Shown: positions 9,601-16,827, counted from the stretch's first letter. The stretch: 64,000 nucleotides of DNA from Methylovirgula sp. (GCF_037200945.1 NZ_JBBCGP010000001.1:1424501-1488500); one strand, 5' to 3'. Made by a program: numbers and translations. Notes: generated by a model not told the origin, from the letters alone.

Positions 9601-10137
9601 CAGCCGATTTCGTACGATATTGCGCAACTCTTGCGGAACACCGGAGAGATCGAGGCCTTCGATGAAACCGTCGATAATCGTGATCTGAATTTCACCGCGG
9701 GCGAAGGCTCTTGGCTGAAGCACGGCGTTGACGAGGGGATAGCCGGCATCGGCATAGGCTTGCTGCACGCTAGCAGCAAATTGATAGGCATCGGCCAAAT
9801 TCAATCGCCGCCCATGAACGCCCGCCACCAGCCCCGCAGTCCGTCCCTGGAGGTCAGGAAAATCGCCGCCGATAACCACTCTTCTGATAAAAGCCCAACG
9901 TCGCTTCGCATCCGGTGGAATGGTCTGCGGTGCGCCAACCTGGACCGCGAGCGAGGCTGAAACTGCCCCGCCACCACCCACGCGCAGCCGCTCCGGCGCA
10001 AGGGCGGGGGCGACGTTTGCAACAGGGCGCGAGGCTTGCTGTGCGGAAGCCGGCGCAGCAATTGACGCCCACGCGGCTAACGCCAAACAGCACTTCGAAA
10101 CGCTTATGTGCCCACCGGGCGAAATAATCTTTTGCAC
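6664..10137 (-). CDS. TpsB-type outer-membrane transporter fused to two Omp25-like beta-barrels
   Basis: 1157 residues, GTG start at 10137, signal peptide of about 33 residues ending APASAQQ. Residues ~85-165 form a POTRA domain (RRVVIGGDFPDLQGRT ... GEIQITIIDGFIEGLDLSGV), and ~210-610 form an FhaC/ShlB-like barrel (FGVDNYLPSNYGTFLFSTGF). Two further domains follow, at about 620-865 and 885-1157. Both start with a GFYAGLNAGY / GLYAGLNSGY strand and both end in an aromatic outer-membrane strand (VGLNYHFG, LGFNYYFNP), with internal DWLGTVRGRIG / DWLGTLRGRLG and YVTGGLAYG / YATGGLAYG repeats, as in Omp25/Omp31 porin-family proteins. TpsB proteins secrete large beta-helical partners; no such partner lies in the window. 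The gene is convergent with thyA. TpsB plus two 8-strand barrels in one chain is unusual. Confidence 0.85.
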   Translation of the reverse strand: MQKIISPGGHISVSKCCLALAAWASIAAPASAQQASRPVANVAPALAPERLRVGGGGAVSASLAVQVGAPQTIPPDAKRRWAFIRRVVIGGDFPDLQGRTAGLVAGVHGRRLNLADAYQFAASVQQAYADAGYPLVNAVLQPRAFARGEIQITIIDGFIEGLDLSGVPQELRNIVRNRLAALVGRSHIRLAEIQRHILLIGDLPGVTGSTQTRLGTEPDGVVLVVSATLKPFSYFFGVDNYLPSNYGTFLFSTGFTLNNTLGYGETIHADASSTDDFGQFFDGRAKSQAFSLGGNVPVGPDGFTLGAGYAQSRVAPTPSPGEFLPTAPPSEGLQGTYQRASLRANYPLLLSSQQTIRAQLGFDFTDNVGYLTPAPNIVTPAGESIFDIYHDRYEDIRVAGEWDVNFPWALGGKAVSALLYTHGLGGVSGDALVPLSQPGASPDFNKLAGEIRISQPLPEGLVFAGLGRAQTAFGRPLMSAEQLQLAGPDVLSGFGLGTVYVDRGGVARGELQRPTPLPFQGGGAIASPYVFGAYGGGRLDSDIPGLNPAIHALSYGFGVRTNASIIGWPFNETLNLEVAHVTSNMPFSRDGYVGSFLYQMTDSTNPFVAPPDRLERRSDGMPANFGVSGFYAGLNAGYAIDGSPKISSTGSVVSNAADARFFGNGAPVSAANITGSAPAFGNSAIGGGQVGYNLTNDVWLLGAEADIQGVGQSTLSTSSRMANATVAGVTETATTDFDDRKSLDWLGTVRGRIGMMAMPQLLAYVTGGLAYGGVSADTRATQSWNDPSLGPFAATASSSVALGDYSATRLGWVAGAGLEWMFAPGLSVKGEYLYYNLGSATFTSGTLTTDALGFTNVVSSSSSAHFDGHIIRVGLNYHFGAEPEHSLPNTKDPVDDGPVWTGLYAGLNSGYSSGLNSHASNGAAVGSTALDQQLSTEGFTTSLAPAAAGAIPGRSNSIPNGFAGGAQVGYNLQLNRGLVGIEADIDGTGARGHGGYGENDVFSNGTLASTFSLTTRVDNSMALDWLGTLRGRLGLFLHPDILAYATGGLAYGETSSSTFIDQQWAGPILVAPKTTGAVGIVNKLMVGWAGGGGLEWMFGQNMSVKAEYLLYDLGSATYASSPSITSIFGKSNSALPTTSAHYMGGAARLGFNYYFNP

Positions 10138-10560
10138 TCAGCAGCCTCGCTACTTGAGCGTGAAATGAACTTCCAAAAAACAACTAAGCGTAACAGCTTC
10201 TGCGGCTGAAATCCTCCTCCCGACTCTCTTTCACGAGGATTGTAGTATGTCGGCAACATGGAGTGCGCATTGCCCTGATGCGATGCGGTAATAAATTGAA
10301 ATTCCAATCGGATCTGGGTGCCCGGATTCTGGTCATCTGCAGTTCAGGGTGAAATACGGGGGCCGTGCCCGACGGGTTGATGCGCCGCGTTGCTTTTTAA
10401 TTCCCAGGAAATCTCCGGGATACCTGCGTCTCCCGCACCGAGCGGCCGTCGCTTTTGTGCGGTTCATTCCTTCTCCGAAAGATTGACGCACCCACCCGAA
10501 TTTCAGGACCGCATAAACTTTGGCTTAGCCGGCGGCTGAATTTAGAGAAAGCGGCACATC
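10138..10560. other. intergenic region upstream of the barrel gene
   Basis: This GC-normal part of the 645-bp divergent spacer should carry the promoter of the minus-strand barrel gene. I see no open frame with coding character and no clear operator. Together with the AT-rich stretch that follows it separates the barrel gene from the curlin-like genes. Confidence 0.4.
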
Positions 10561-10702
10561 GAATAAGTAAAAGTATTAATAAGCTTATATATTTTAGATT
10601 TACCTAGATAAACTTAATTCTCAAATTATATAAATGATGTAATACGTAATAAACCAATATATAAGTAGAAATAAACCGCATTACATAAGTATAGTTTTTT
10701 CA
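10561..10702. promoter_or_regulatory. strongly AT-rich segment upstream of the curlin-like genes
   Basis: About 140 bp made almost wholly of A and T (TAATAAGCTTATATATTTTAG and similar) stand out in a high-GC background. It lies just upstream of the first curlin-like gene and contains several short palindromes such as ATAAGCTTAT. Segments like this often bind xenogeneic silencers or architectural proteins (H-NS-like or MucR/Ros in alphaproteobacteria, IHF) at curli and exopolysaccharide promoters. The binding protein is inference; the composition is directly visible. Confidence 0.5.
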
Positions 10703-10782
10703 TGATGTGGATCGAAAGCCGCGTCATAGGCAGCGCGAATGACTTTCAACGCGCTATTTCAGCCACCGTTTGGGAGACATCC

Positions 10783-11061
10783 ATGAAAAAGCTTCTTCTC
10801 GTTTCTGCTTTTGTCGCGCTTTCCACGAGCGCAGCTTTTGCCGGCGCCTTCAATGTTAACAACGCATTTGTCGGTCAGTTCGGCTTCAGCCAGGTCGGCG
10901 TTGTCGAACAAGGTGGTTTCGCCAGCCACAACAATGCCCTGATCGGCCAGGCCGGCGGCGGCAACGAGTCCGGCATCCAGCAGGGCGGCGCCTTCAACCA
11001 CAACAACGCGGCCACGCTTCAGTTCGGCTTCGGCAACGGCGCCATCATTACCCAGAACTAA
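10783..11061 (+). CDS. curlin-like repeat secreted protein
   Basis: 92 residues from the ATG at 10783; an in-frame start 81 bp upstream would put a non-signal extension in front of the signal peptide. A clean signal peptide (MKKLLLVSAFVALSTSAAFA) is followed by about 70 residues rich in Gly, Asn and Gln. Repeats such as HNNALIGQAGGGN, GGAFNHNNAATLQFGFGN and GQFGFSQVGVVEQGG have the N-x-A-x-x-x-Q-x-G-x-x-N spacing of curlin repeats, which stack into an amyloid fibre outside the cell. It is shorter than CsgA (about 150 residues). A strong hairpin follows, so this is probably the most highly expressed gene of the trio. No csgE, csgF or csgG homologue is in the window. Confidence 0.68.
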   Translation: MKKLLLVSAFVALSTSAAFAGAFNVNNAFVGQFGFSQVGVVEQGGFASHNNALIGQAGGGNESGIQQGGAFNHNNAATLQFGFGNGAIITQN

Positions 11062-11069
11062 TTCCGCAT

Positions 11070-11095
11070 GAAGCGCCGCCCTCAGGCGGCGCTTC
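11070..11095 (+). terminator. strong hairpin between first and second curlin-like genes
   Basis: GAAGCGCCGCC, a four-base loop CTCA, and GGCGGCGCTTC form a perfect 11-bp stem starting 8 bp after the stop of the first curlin-like gene. Only a weak T-rich tail (TTCTTC) follows. It could end most transcripts or protect the 3' end of the first message, letting less read-through reach the next two genes. Confidence 0.7.
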
Positions 11096-11152
11096 TTCAA
11101 GCACCTTACCGGACGCCGGAAGTTGGACATATCGCGCATTGGGAGCGTTGAC

Positions 11153-11512
11153 ATGAAAAAGCTGGGCTATATCGGCGTCTTTACGCTTCTTGGAATTGCG
11201 TCGATATCGACGGCAGGGAGCGCCTCGGCTGCGGGATCGTTTGCTTATCCCGCCGGGCAGGTCGTGTACAATTTCACGTCCCCAGGTGTTTCGATTTATG
11301 GAGCGGTCCAGATTGGGGGAGCGCCCGTTTCGAATGTCGCTCAAAATAGCACCCATAACGTTGCCGCTGTTGGCCAGGTGGGCAACCAGCCGAGCACGAC
11401 AATCACGCAGACCGGAACCCTCAATGCGGCGCATGTCACGCAAATCGGGCAAAGAAGTAATGTACTGACGATACAATTCGGCAATATCGAAAGCCTGTTA
11501 GCCAGTTATTGA
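11153..11512 (+). CDS. curlin-like repeat secreted protein, second copy
   Basis: 119 residues from the ATG at 11153. A signal peptide (MKKLGYIGVFTLLGIASIST...ASA) precedes a mature part with curlin-like units: HNVAAVGQVGNQPSTTITQ, TGTLNAAHVTQIGQRSN and VLTIQFGN. The N-x-x-x-V-x-Q-x-G spacing matches curlin repeats better than in the first gene. By analogy with CsgB/CsgA, one of the two could be a nucleator and the other the main subunit, but the sequence does not say which. It overlaps an in-frame upstream start of the third gene, so the three are probably transcribed together, with the hairpin at 11070 setting the ratio. Confidence 0.65.
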   Translation: MKKLGYIGVFTLLGIASISTAGSASAAGSFAYPAGQVVYNFTSPGVSIYGAVQIGGAPVSNVAQNSTHNVAAVGQVGNQPSTTITQTGTLNAAHVTQIGQRSNVLTIQFGNIESLLASY

Positions 11513-11556
11513 ATCCATTGAGGCCAAGAGCTTCGACTATCGCAGGTAGACAAGCC

Positions 11557-11805
11557 ATGTCGCTCAAATTCCGCAAAGAATTGCTCGCCGTTGCGATAAC
11601 TCTGGTCGCCGCCGTTTGGCTTTTTATGGGCAACGACGGCCTCGGGACGAATTCTGCGGCGGTTTTCCAAAGTGGTTCTGGCGACGGTGATGCGACGATC
11701 GAAATGAAACGATCGAACGGTTTGACTATCATCCAGCGTCATGACCGCAGCGGGAACAGCGCTACTATCATTCAACAGGATCACGACGACGGTTCTTCTA
11801 ATTGA
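11557..11805 (+). CDS. small membrane-anchored or secreted protein with a curlin-like repeat
   Basis: 82 residues from the ATG at 11557; a start at 11509 is also open. A basic N-terminus and one hydrophobic segment (ELLAVAITLVAAVWLF) are followed by AVFQSGSGDGDATIEM and SNGLTIIQRHDRSGNSATI, which show the N-x-x-x-I-x-Q and N-x-A-x-I-x-Q rhythm of one or two curlin repeats. The hydrophobic segment lacks a clear cleavage site, so it may be an anchor. It ends in an Asp/Gly/Ser tail. A minor subunit or assembly factor for the two preceding proteins is a reasonable guess. No close family was recognised. Confidence 0.5.
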   Translation: MSLKFRKELLAVAITLVAAVWLFMGNDGLGTNSAAVFQSGSGDGDATIEMKRSNGLTIIQRHDRSGNSATIIQQDHDDGSSN

Positions 11806-12444
11806 GATATTGTCTCTTCCCGATTGCCCCAACGATCGGAAAGCGGCCCGGCGCGCAGGCGGAGTACGGCCTGACGGGGATTTTGAGCTCGTGTCAATTG
11901 TCCGGGAGTCCCTTGCGTCGGGTTCGTTCAGAGCCTGAATCGGTTTCAATCCGGCCATTTTGCGTGACGAGGGCGTACGAGTTTATGAGTTGTCGGTCGC
12001 CCTGTTAAAGCGGGAATATAGCGCCCAACCCGATAACGGGTGGCGTTCGATTTATTCGAAGCGTTCGAAACTTCGGTCTCGATTCATACTTCCAGCCGCG
12101 CGAGCTCATGAAACTCATCCCACTCACAAATTGGCGGATCACTTCCGTGCGTTGCGATATTGCAATGCGACGCGATGCTGCGTGTGGTTCATTCGCCCGC
12201 GGGCAACAACGAGATTTCTTCCCGTATAATTTTTGCGGTCGGAACAGCGATCAAGGGGCAAAACTCGGTTGACTTAAGCTTGTGCTTCGTGTTAATCCCA
12301 CGGTCGCAGAAATTTGATGTCTGCTTTCATATCGACACTTTTTTATCATACAGCTGCCTTATTTAATCGGGCTAGCACATTTCAGACTCTCGGGGGTGTG
12401 ACCTTATAGCAACGTAGCTGCTAGTTGGGGAGTAGCGAGACGTT
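11806..12444. other. intergenic region upstream of the LuxR-type regulator
   Basis: About 640 bp without a convincing gene; short open frames here have no coding character or sensible start. The part after about 12200 is AT-richer and should carry the regulator's promoter. A GGGGAG ribosome site precedes the ATG at 12445. Confidence 0.4.
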
Positions 12445-13164
12445 ATGATTTATTCTTCTGATGAATTTCGGACGGAATTTGCCCGTCCCATGTCTTCTTT
12501 TGCTCAAACCACGCATCGCGCTGAGGCGCCTCAAGAAAGCTTTCGCGGACGGCCGAAGCTTGGCCTGATCGGCGTGAGCCCGCTTTTAAAAGAATGCCTG
12601 TTACGCGAATTTTCGGACCGCGGGTATTTTGAGACCGTGGCTTTTTCGGATGTCAACGATCACACATTGCAGAAAAGCGTTGCGTCCTATCATCTGCTCA
12701 TGTTTTTCGCACAAGGCATGCATCCGAGTCGCGCGGTCGCAGTAGCCAAGACTCTTCTTGGCGAACTAGGTACCTGCCCGCCCTTTGCCGTCCTCGCAGA
12801 TTCTGAGGATATTGATGAAGTTCTCGCGGCGTTTTCCCTCGGCGTATGTGCCTACATACCGACGAGCGTTAGCTTTGATGTCATGACCGAAGCGATAAAG
12901 CTCGGAATCGCCGGCGGCACGTATTACCCGACCTGTGTATTTTCGGTTTGCGCCCTTGGTAGAGAGTCTAAGCAGGACTCGATGTATGCGCTTACGCCAA
13001 GGGAGATTGCAGTTTTGGATGCGGTCCGGCAGGGACGGCCAAACAAAGTCATCGCACAGGAACTCGGGATCAGCGAAAGTACGATCAAAGTTCACGTGCA
13101 TCGGATCATGAAGAAGCTGAAAGTACGAAACCGTACGCAAGCTGCAATGTGTGCCAGGAATTGA
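12445..13164 (+). CDS. LuxR/CsgD-type transcriptional regulator
   Basis: 239 residues. The C-terminal ~60 residues are a standard LuxR helix-turn-helix: LTPREIAVLDAVRQGRPNKVIAQELGISESTIKVHVHRIMKKLKVRNRTQAA. Residues ~38-170 have receiver-like spacing (PKLGLIGVSPLLKECLLREF, FAVLADSEDIDEVLAAFSLGVCAYIP), but the acidic pocket is missing and the usual phosphate-accepting Asp is replaced in the strand YHLLMFFAQG. It is therefore probably not controlled by phosphorylation. It follows the curlin-like genes and precedes the Lap-type adhesin system, the position expected of a CsgD-like biofilm regulator. Assignment to the LuxR family is firm, the CsgD-like role is inferred. Confidence 0.82.
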   Translation: MIYSSDEFRTEFARPMSSFAQTTHRAEAPQESFRGRPKLGLIGVSPLLKECLLREFSDRGYFETVAFSDVNDHTLQKSVASYHLLMFFAQGMHPSRAVAVAKTLLGELGTCPPFAVLADSEDIDEVLAAFSLGVCAYIPTSVSFDVMTEAIKLGIAGGTYYPTCVFSVCALGRESKQDSMYALTPREIAVLDAVRQGRPNKVIAQELGISESTIKVHVHRIMKKLKVRNRTQAAMCARN

Positions 13165-13257
13165 ACGCGATCGCCGGAGCGCAATTGCGGCCGCTCGTAA
13201 ATTTCTGATGTTCATGCTCCTACGCGCCGCCACGGAGACCTGTCTGCGGAGGACAAG

Positions 13258-13442
13258 GGCGGCGAATTCATCTTTGTCTCGCCCACTCGAGCAAGCGCGC
13301 AGATAGCTTTGGCGCGCGTCGCGGCGTCGCGAAGATGCGGCTGATTCGTAAACCCGACAGCATGGACACTTATCGCATCGAGGATTTCGAGGTTGACGAC
13401 TGCGATCCTCGCGCTGTGATCAAGGCCGACATACCAGTCTGA
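13258..13442 (+). pseudogene. decayed copy of the thyA 3' end
   Basis: The last 111 bp (13332-13442) can be aligned codon for codon, without gaps, with the end of thyA (6498-6608): 92 of 111 bases are the same by hand count, and the protein reads KMRLIRKPDSMDTYRIEDFE and onward to the same stop position. Upstream the match goes on with small deletions (GGCGAATTCAT..., CTCGAGCAAGCGCGC...) to about 13258, where the frame is broken. No start codon or active-site part is present, so it is a remnant. It has the same orientation as thyA and bounds a 6.8-kb segment holding the barrel, curlin-like and regulator genes. Confidence 0.85.
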
Positions 13443-13628
13443 AGCCGTGTTTCGCGCTTTGGAATCTGGCAAGTCTGTGCCGCCTTCGGACGAATAGTTC
13501 GAATTTTATACAATCGGTTCAGATCGAATTATCCCAGTTTTTTCAATGGGTTTAAACGTCCTGCACGTAATTGTCTCTGCGCAGGCTGGGCGACCGGCCG
13601 CGTAATTTCGCGCGGAGGCGCAATCGTC

Positions 13629-14594
13629 ATGCGTATTGTTTCAAAGGGCGGCCGTGTTGCGTCGCTGGACGCCCGACGCAATTTCAATGCGTTCGCTGCG
13701 CTCCTCCTCGCCGTCATGTTGATATGCGGCATCCATCCGGCTCGCGCCGCCGAAGAAATCGGATTGGTCAATGCGGTCGGAATGTTCACGACGGAGGGTG
13801 AAAATCGGCAACAATCTTCGCCTCTCAAGATCGCCGCCGTCGACTTTGCCACCTATCCCCTGACCGGAATCGTCGCCGCGGCACCATCGAAGCCGAAGAG
13901 CCCGGCCGTCACAACGATGTTCGCCTCCGTCGCAGATCCGCAAATTTTCGGCACAGTATCGATCGCCGTATCCCATCTTGCCGTCGAGGCGCGCTGGCAC
14001 GCGATTGCACCCATCGCCCCGCGCCAGCTTTTCGGTGCAAGCTGCAATGGCGATCGTGAGTTGTGCGGCTCGCCGCTTATGCATACTTGGGCGCAGCTGC
14101 GCGCCAGCTTTTCGGACAAGACCGCCTCGCCGGTGGAGATCCTGCGGCGCGTCAATGCCGAGGTGAATGCCGGCATCCGTTATCGCAGCGACACCGACAA
14201 TTATGGCGTGCCGGATTATTGGGCGTCGCCAGCAGAAGTTGCGCGTCGCCATTCGGCGGATTGCAAGGAATTCGCCCTGGTCAAGATGTGGATGCTGGCG
14301 GCGCTCGGCGTTCCGAATGCGAACATGCGCATTGTCGTTGTCAAAGACCTCGAAAATGGTGAGGGGCACGCGATCCTGAGCGTCAGCCTCGGGCACGTTA
14401 ACCTAGTCCTCGACAATCTAACGACCCGTGTGCGCGACGATCGGACGATCGCTCGCTATCAGCCGCTTTATTCCGTCAGCACGATAGGGAGCTGGATTCA
14501 CGGCGTCCGCCGCAGCCAAGCCGTCTCGCAACTCGAAATCAAATCGCAAGTCGCCGATGCTGCCGTGGGCGACAGCAGCCTGCTGTCCGATTGA
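13629..14594 (+). CDS. lapG: LapG-type periplasmic transglutaminase-like cysteine protease
   Basis: 321 residues. A hydrophobic signal segment (about 20-41, ending HPARA-AEE) sends it to the periplasm. The catalytic triad of the bacterial transglutaminase-like family is visible: Cys212 in HSADCKEFALVK, His247 in EGHAIL and Asp262 in LVLDNLT. LapG releases LapA-type adhesins from the cell by cutting after a di-alanine near the adhesin N-terminus, and is itself held by the c-di-GMP receptor LapD. The adhesin at 22368 has a matching retention module and a QAAEG site. No LapD gene is in the window, so control may lie elsewhere in the genome or differ. Confidence 0.88.
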   Translation: MRIVSKGGRVASLDARRNFNAFAALLLAVMLICGIHPARAAEEIGLVNAVGMFTTEGENRQQSSPLKIAAVDFATYPLTGIVAAAPSKPKSPAVTTMFASVADPQIFGTVSIAVSHLAVEARWHAIAPIAPRQLFGASCNGDRELCGSPLMHTWAQLRASFSDKTASPVEILRRVNAEVNAGIRYRSDTDNYGVPDYWASPAEVARRHSADCKEFALVKMWMLAALGVPNANMRIVVVKDLENGEGHAILSVSLGHVNLVLDNLTTRVRDDRTIARYQPLYSVSTIGSWIHGVRRSQAVSQLEIKSQVADAAVGDSSLLSD

Positions 14595-14696
14595 TGGGCG
14601 GCGGGACGATTTATCTTGGGCCGCTATGCGGAGGCGTAACAGGATTGACAATTAACAAAGCGCAATTATTGTCGCGTGATTAACAAGCCTCTGTTC

Positions 14697-15101
14697 ATGG
14701 CGACACTTGCAATGCGCGGATTTGTTCTTTTTACCGCGAACCTTTTTATTTTAGCTGGTCTTTCCGTGGCGACAGCCGCCGATCTCCCGCAAGGTTACCT
14801 GAGGGAAAGTAACGCCGGCTTCTGCGGCGGCAGCGAATATGGCGGGCCGGTGTCGCCCGCGGTTTTCGAATCCACCCGGCAAATCGTGTGGCAGCATCTG
14901 GCCCTCTCGATTGCCATCTCGCAAAGTCCTCGCGCGGCCTATGACACGTCGCCGCTGTTGATCTGGGCCAACGAGACGAAGAATTATTGCGGATTTGCGT
15001 CAGGTTTCTTTCGGACGGGCGAATTCGACGTCCAGACCATTTCCCAGTGTGAGTGCTTCTACTCGCTCATGCAGCAATACGTGACGCGCGGCGGCTATTA
15101 A
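14697..15101 (+). CDS. small secreted protein of unknown function
   Basis: 134 residues from the ATG at 14697; a GTG 21 bp upstream is possible. A signal peptide (LFTANLFILAGLSVATAA) precedes about 105 mature residues with Cys in FCGGSEYGGPV, KNYCGFASG and SQCECFYSL, so one or two disulfides are possible. It has no motif that I recognise. It lies between lapG and the tolC-like gene, in the same direction, which suggests a role in the Lap system, perhaps a periplasmic partner of LapG or of the secretion apparatus. That is inference from position only. Confidence 0.6.
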   Translation: MATLAMRGFVLFTANLFILAGLSVATAADLPQGYLRESNAGFCGGSEYGGPVSPAVFESTRQIVWQHLALSIAISQSPRAAYDTSPLLIWANETKNYCGFASGFFRTGEFDVQTISQCECFYSLMQQYVTRGGY

Positions 15102-15347
15102 GGCGGCCGGCACTTCTTTCATCGGTCTTGCGAAATTTGCCGGGCTTGCGTCACGCAACCGAGGCTGCTGTAGCCCGATTGCAACAGCTTGTGACAATGT
15201 TAACGCTACTGAGAAGTTTTGCTGGGCGAGCTTAAGCGTCTCCACTAACGTCGTTTCCTAACAAAAGGTTAAAAACGGACCTCGGGAAGTTTATTCCGGG
15301 GTTTTTCTTGGAAGCTATTGGTTGCTCTAGGCATTTGGGGTGGCGTG

Positions 15348-16778
15348 GTGCAGTCACATTTTTCTGCGCGAGTTCCGCGATTTCTTCTCGTTGGATTGGG
15401 AGCATCGTGGTTGTGCTTCCAGCCGGCGCACGCCATGAACCTGCGGGACGCAGTCTCGCTGGCGCTTATCTCCAATCCGCAGATCGGCCAGGCGATCCAG
15501 GATCGCGAAGCTCTCGAATTTGAGCTGAAACAAGCGCACGGCGAATATCTACCACGCGTCGATTTCGAAGGTTCCGTCGGCGTTCAAAAATACGATCGCC
15601 AGAATCCAAGTTCATCTGACATTTTCGGGTCGTCGCTGCAGGATATGTTCCAGCCCGATGAAGCCGGATTGGTGGTAACGCAGAAAATCTTCGATGGCTT
15701 CGCCACGATTGCCGACATTGAGCGCGAGGCTTCTCGTGTCGATTCAACGTCTTTCCGGGTTTGGGAGCGTTCCGAAAATATCGCGCTCGCCATCACGCGC
15801 GAATACATTCAGGTCCTGCTGCAGGCGCGGATCGTTCAGATTGCCGATCAAAATCTCAGCTTTCATCGCAATAAGGTCAGGGAAATTACCTCTGGCGTGA
15901 AGGATGGCACGCTCACCGATGCCGACCAGTTCCAGGCCGAAGAGCGCCTCACCGCGGCGTTGGCAAAACGCAAGCAGGCGGAAGAGGACCTGAGCGAGGC
16001 GAAGATACGCTTCTACACGCTCGTCGGTAAACCTCTCGACTCGTTGGCGCCGCTTCCCAATCTCAGCGGCTTCCTGCCACGCAACCTCGCGCAGGCGCTT
16101 GGTCATGCCGAACAGACCAACCCAACGGTTGCGATCGGTTGGGCCGACGTCGACGCTGCCGACGCGGCGATCTTGAAGGCGCGGGCGCAATATTATCCGG
16201 AAGTCTTTTTCGAGGGCCGTGCGCGCGCCGGCCATGATATCGACCTCAACCCGGGCCGGACGACCGATCTTTCCGCTCGGCTGGTCATGCGCTGGAACAT
16301 CTATGATGGGGGCATGAAGGCTGCGGGCGAACAAGAAGAAATCCGTCGCGATAGCGAAGCCCGCCTGAAGCTCGACGAAATCCGCCGCGAGGTGGAGCAG
16401 GATGTTCGTCTTGCCTGGGACAAGCGGGTGCGAGAAGCCGATCTTCAGAAGACGTTCGCCACGCAGGCGAACCAGGGCGGTCAGGTTCTCGGTTCCTATC
16501 AAGATCAATTCAAGGTCGGACGCCGCTCGCTACTGGACGTTCTCGATGCGCAGAACACCCGCTTCAATGCAGCAGTTCTCGTAGCGGCTTCGCAATACGC
16601 ATCGCTCTTCGCCGATTACCAGCTTCTGGCGGCGAATGGCGACCTGCTACGCGGCCTGAATTTGGCGCCCCCGCCGCAAGCCCAGGCGATTGCCCGCGCG
16701 CAGAATGGCGTGCCGACGACGGCCCCGGCGGAAATCGACGGGCGCTACTCGCCCGCGCGCCAGCAGACACCGTGGTAA
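15348..16778 (+). CDS. TolC-family outer-membrane protein of the type I secretion system (LapE-like)
   Basis: 476 residues from the GTG at 15348; a TTG at 15318 and a GTG at 15345 are in frame, but 15348 has a GGGG ribosome site at good spacing and starts a normal signal peptide (FLLVGLGASWLCFQPAHA). The mature protein has the duplicated TolC layout: LRDAVSLALISNPQIGQA at the start of repeat 1, LAQALGHAEQTNPTVAIG at repeat 2, and long coiled-coil helices (QAEERLTAALAKRKQAEEDL; YQDQFKVGRRSLLDVLDAQN). It forms the outer-membrane tunnel of the exporter. The ABC gene follows in the same direction after a hairpin; the HlyD gene is on the opposite strand. Confidence 0.9.
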   Translation: MQSHFSARVPRFLLVGLGASWLCFQPAHAMNLRDAVSLALISNPQIGQAIQDREALEFELKQAHGEYLPRVDFEGSVGVQKYDRQNPSSSDIFGSSLQDMFQPDEAGLVVTQKIFDGFATIADIEREASRVDSTSFRVWERSENIALAITREYIQVLLQARIVQIADQNLSFHRNKVREITSGVKDGTLTDADQFQAEERLTAALAKRKQAEEDLSEAKIRFYTLVGKPLDSLAPLPNLSGFLPRNLAQALGHAEQTNPTVAIGWADVDAADAAILKARAQYYPEVFFEGRARAGHDIDLNPGRTTDLSARLVMRWNIYDGGMKAAGEQEEIRRDSEARLKLDEIRREVEQDVRLAWDKRVREADLQKTFATQANQGGQVLGSYQDQFKVGRRSLLDVLDAQNTRFNAAVLVAASQYASLFADYQLLAANGDLLRGLNLAPPPQAQAIARAQNGVPTTAPAEIDGRYSPARQQTPW

Positions 16779-16797
16779 ATACTTTAATTTAAACTTC

Positions 16798-16821
16798 TTC
16801 CGCTCGGCATCCCGAGCGGAA
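16798..16821 (+). promoter_or_regulatory. hairpin in the spacer before the ABC exporter gene
   Basis: TTCCGCTCGG, loop CATC, CCGAGCGGAA form a perfect 10-bp stem in the short spacer between the tolC-like stop and the probable TTG start of the ABC gene at 16828. Its 3' arm contains GAGCGGA, which is also the best ribosome-site candidate, so folding would hide it. It may be a partial terminator or a translational control element. Confidence 0.5.
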
Positions 16822-16827
16822 CCAGAT

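Noticed and set aside
12160..12366. 68-residue open frame upstream of the LuxR-type gene
   Set aside because: No ribosome site, no family look, and it lies in an AT-richer spacer that should hold a promoter.
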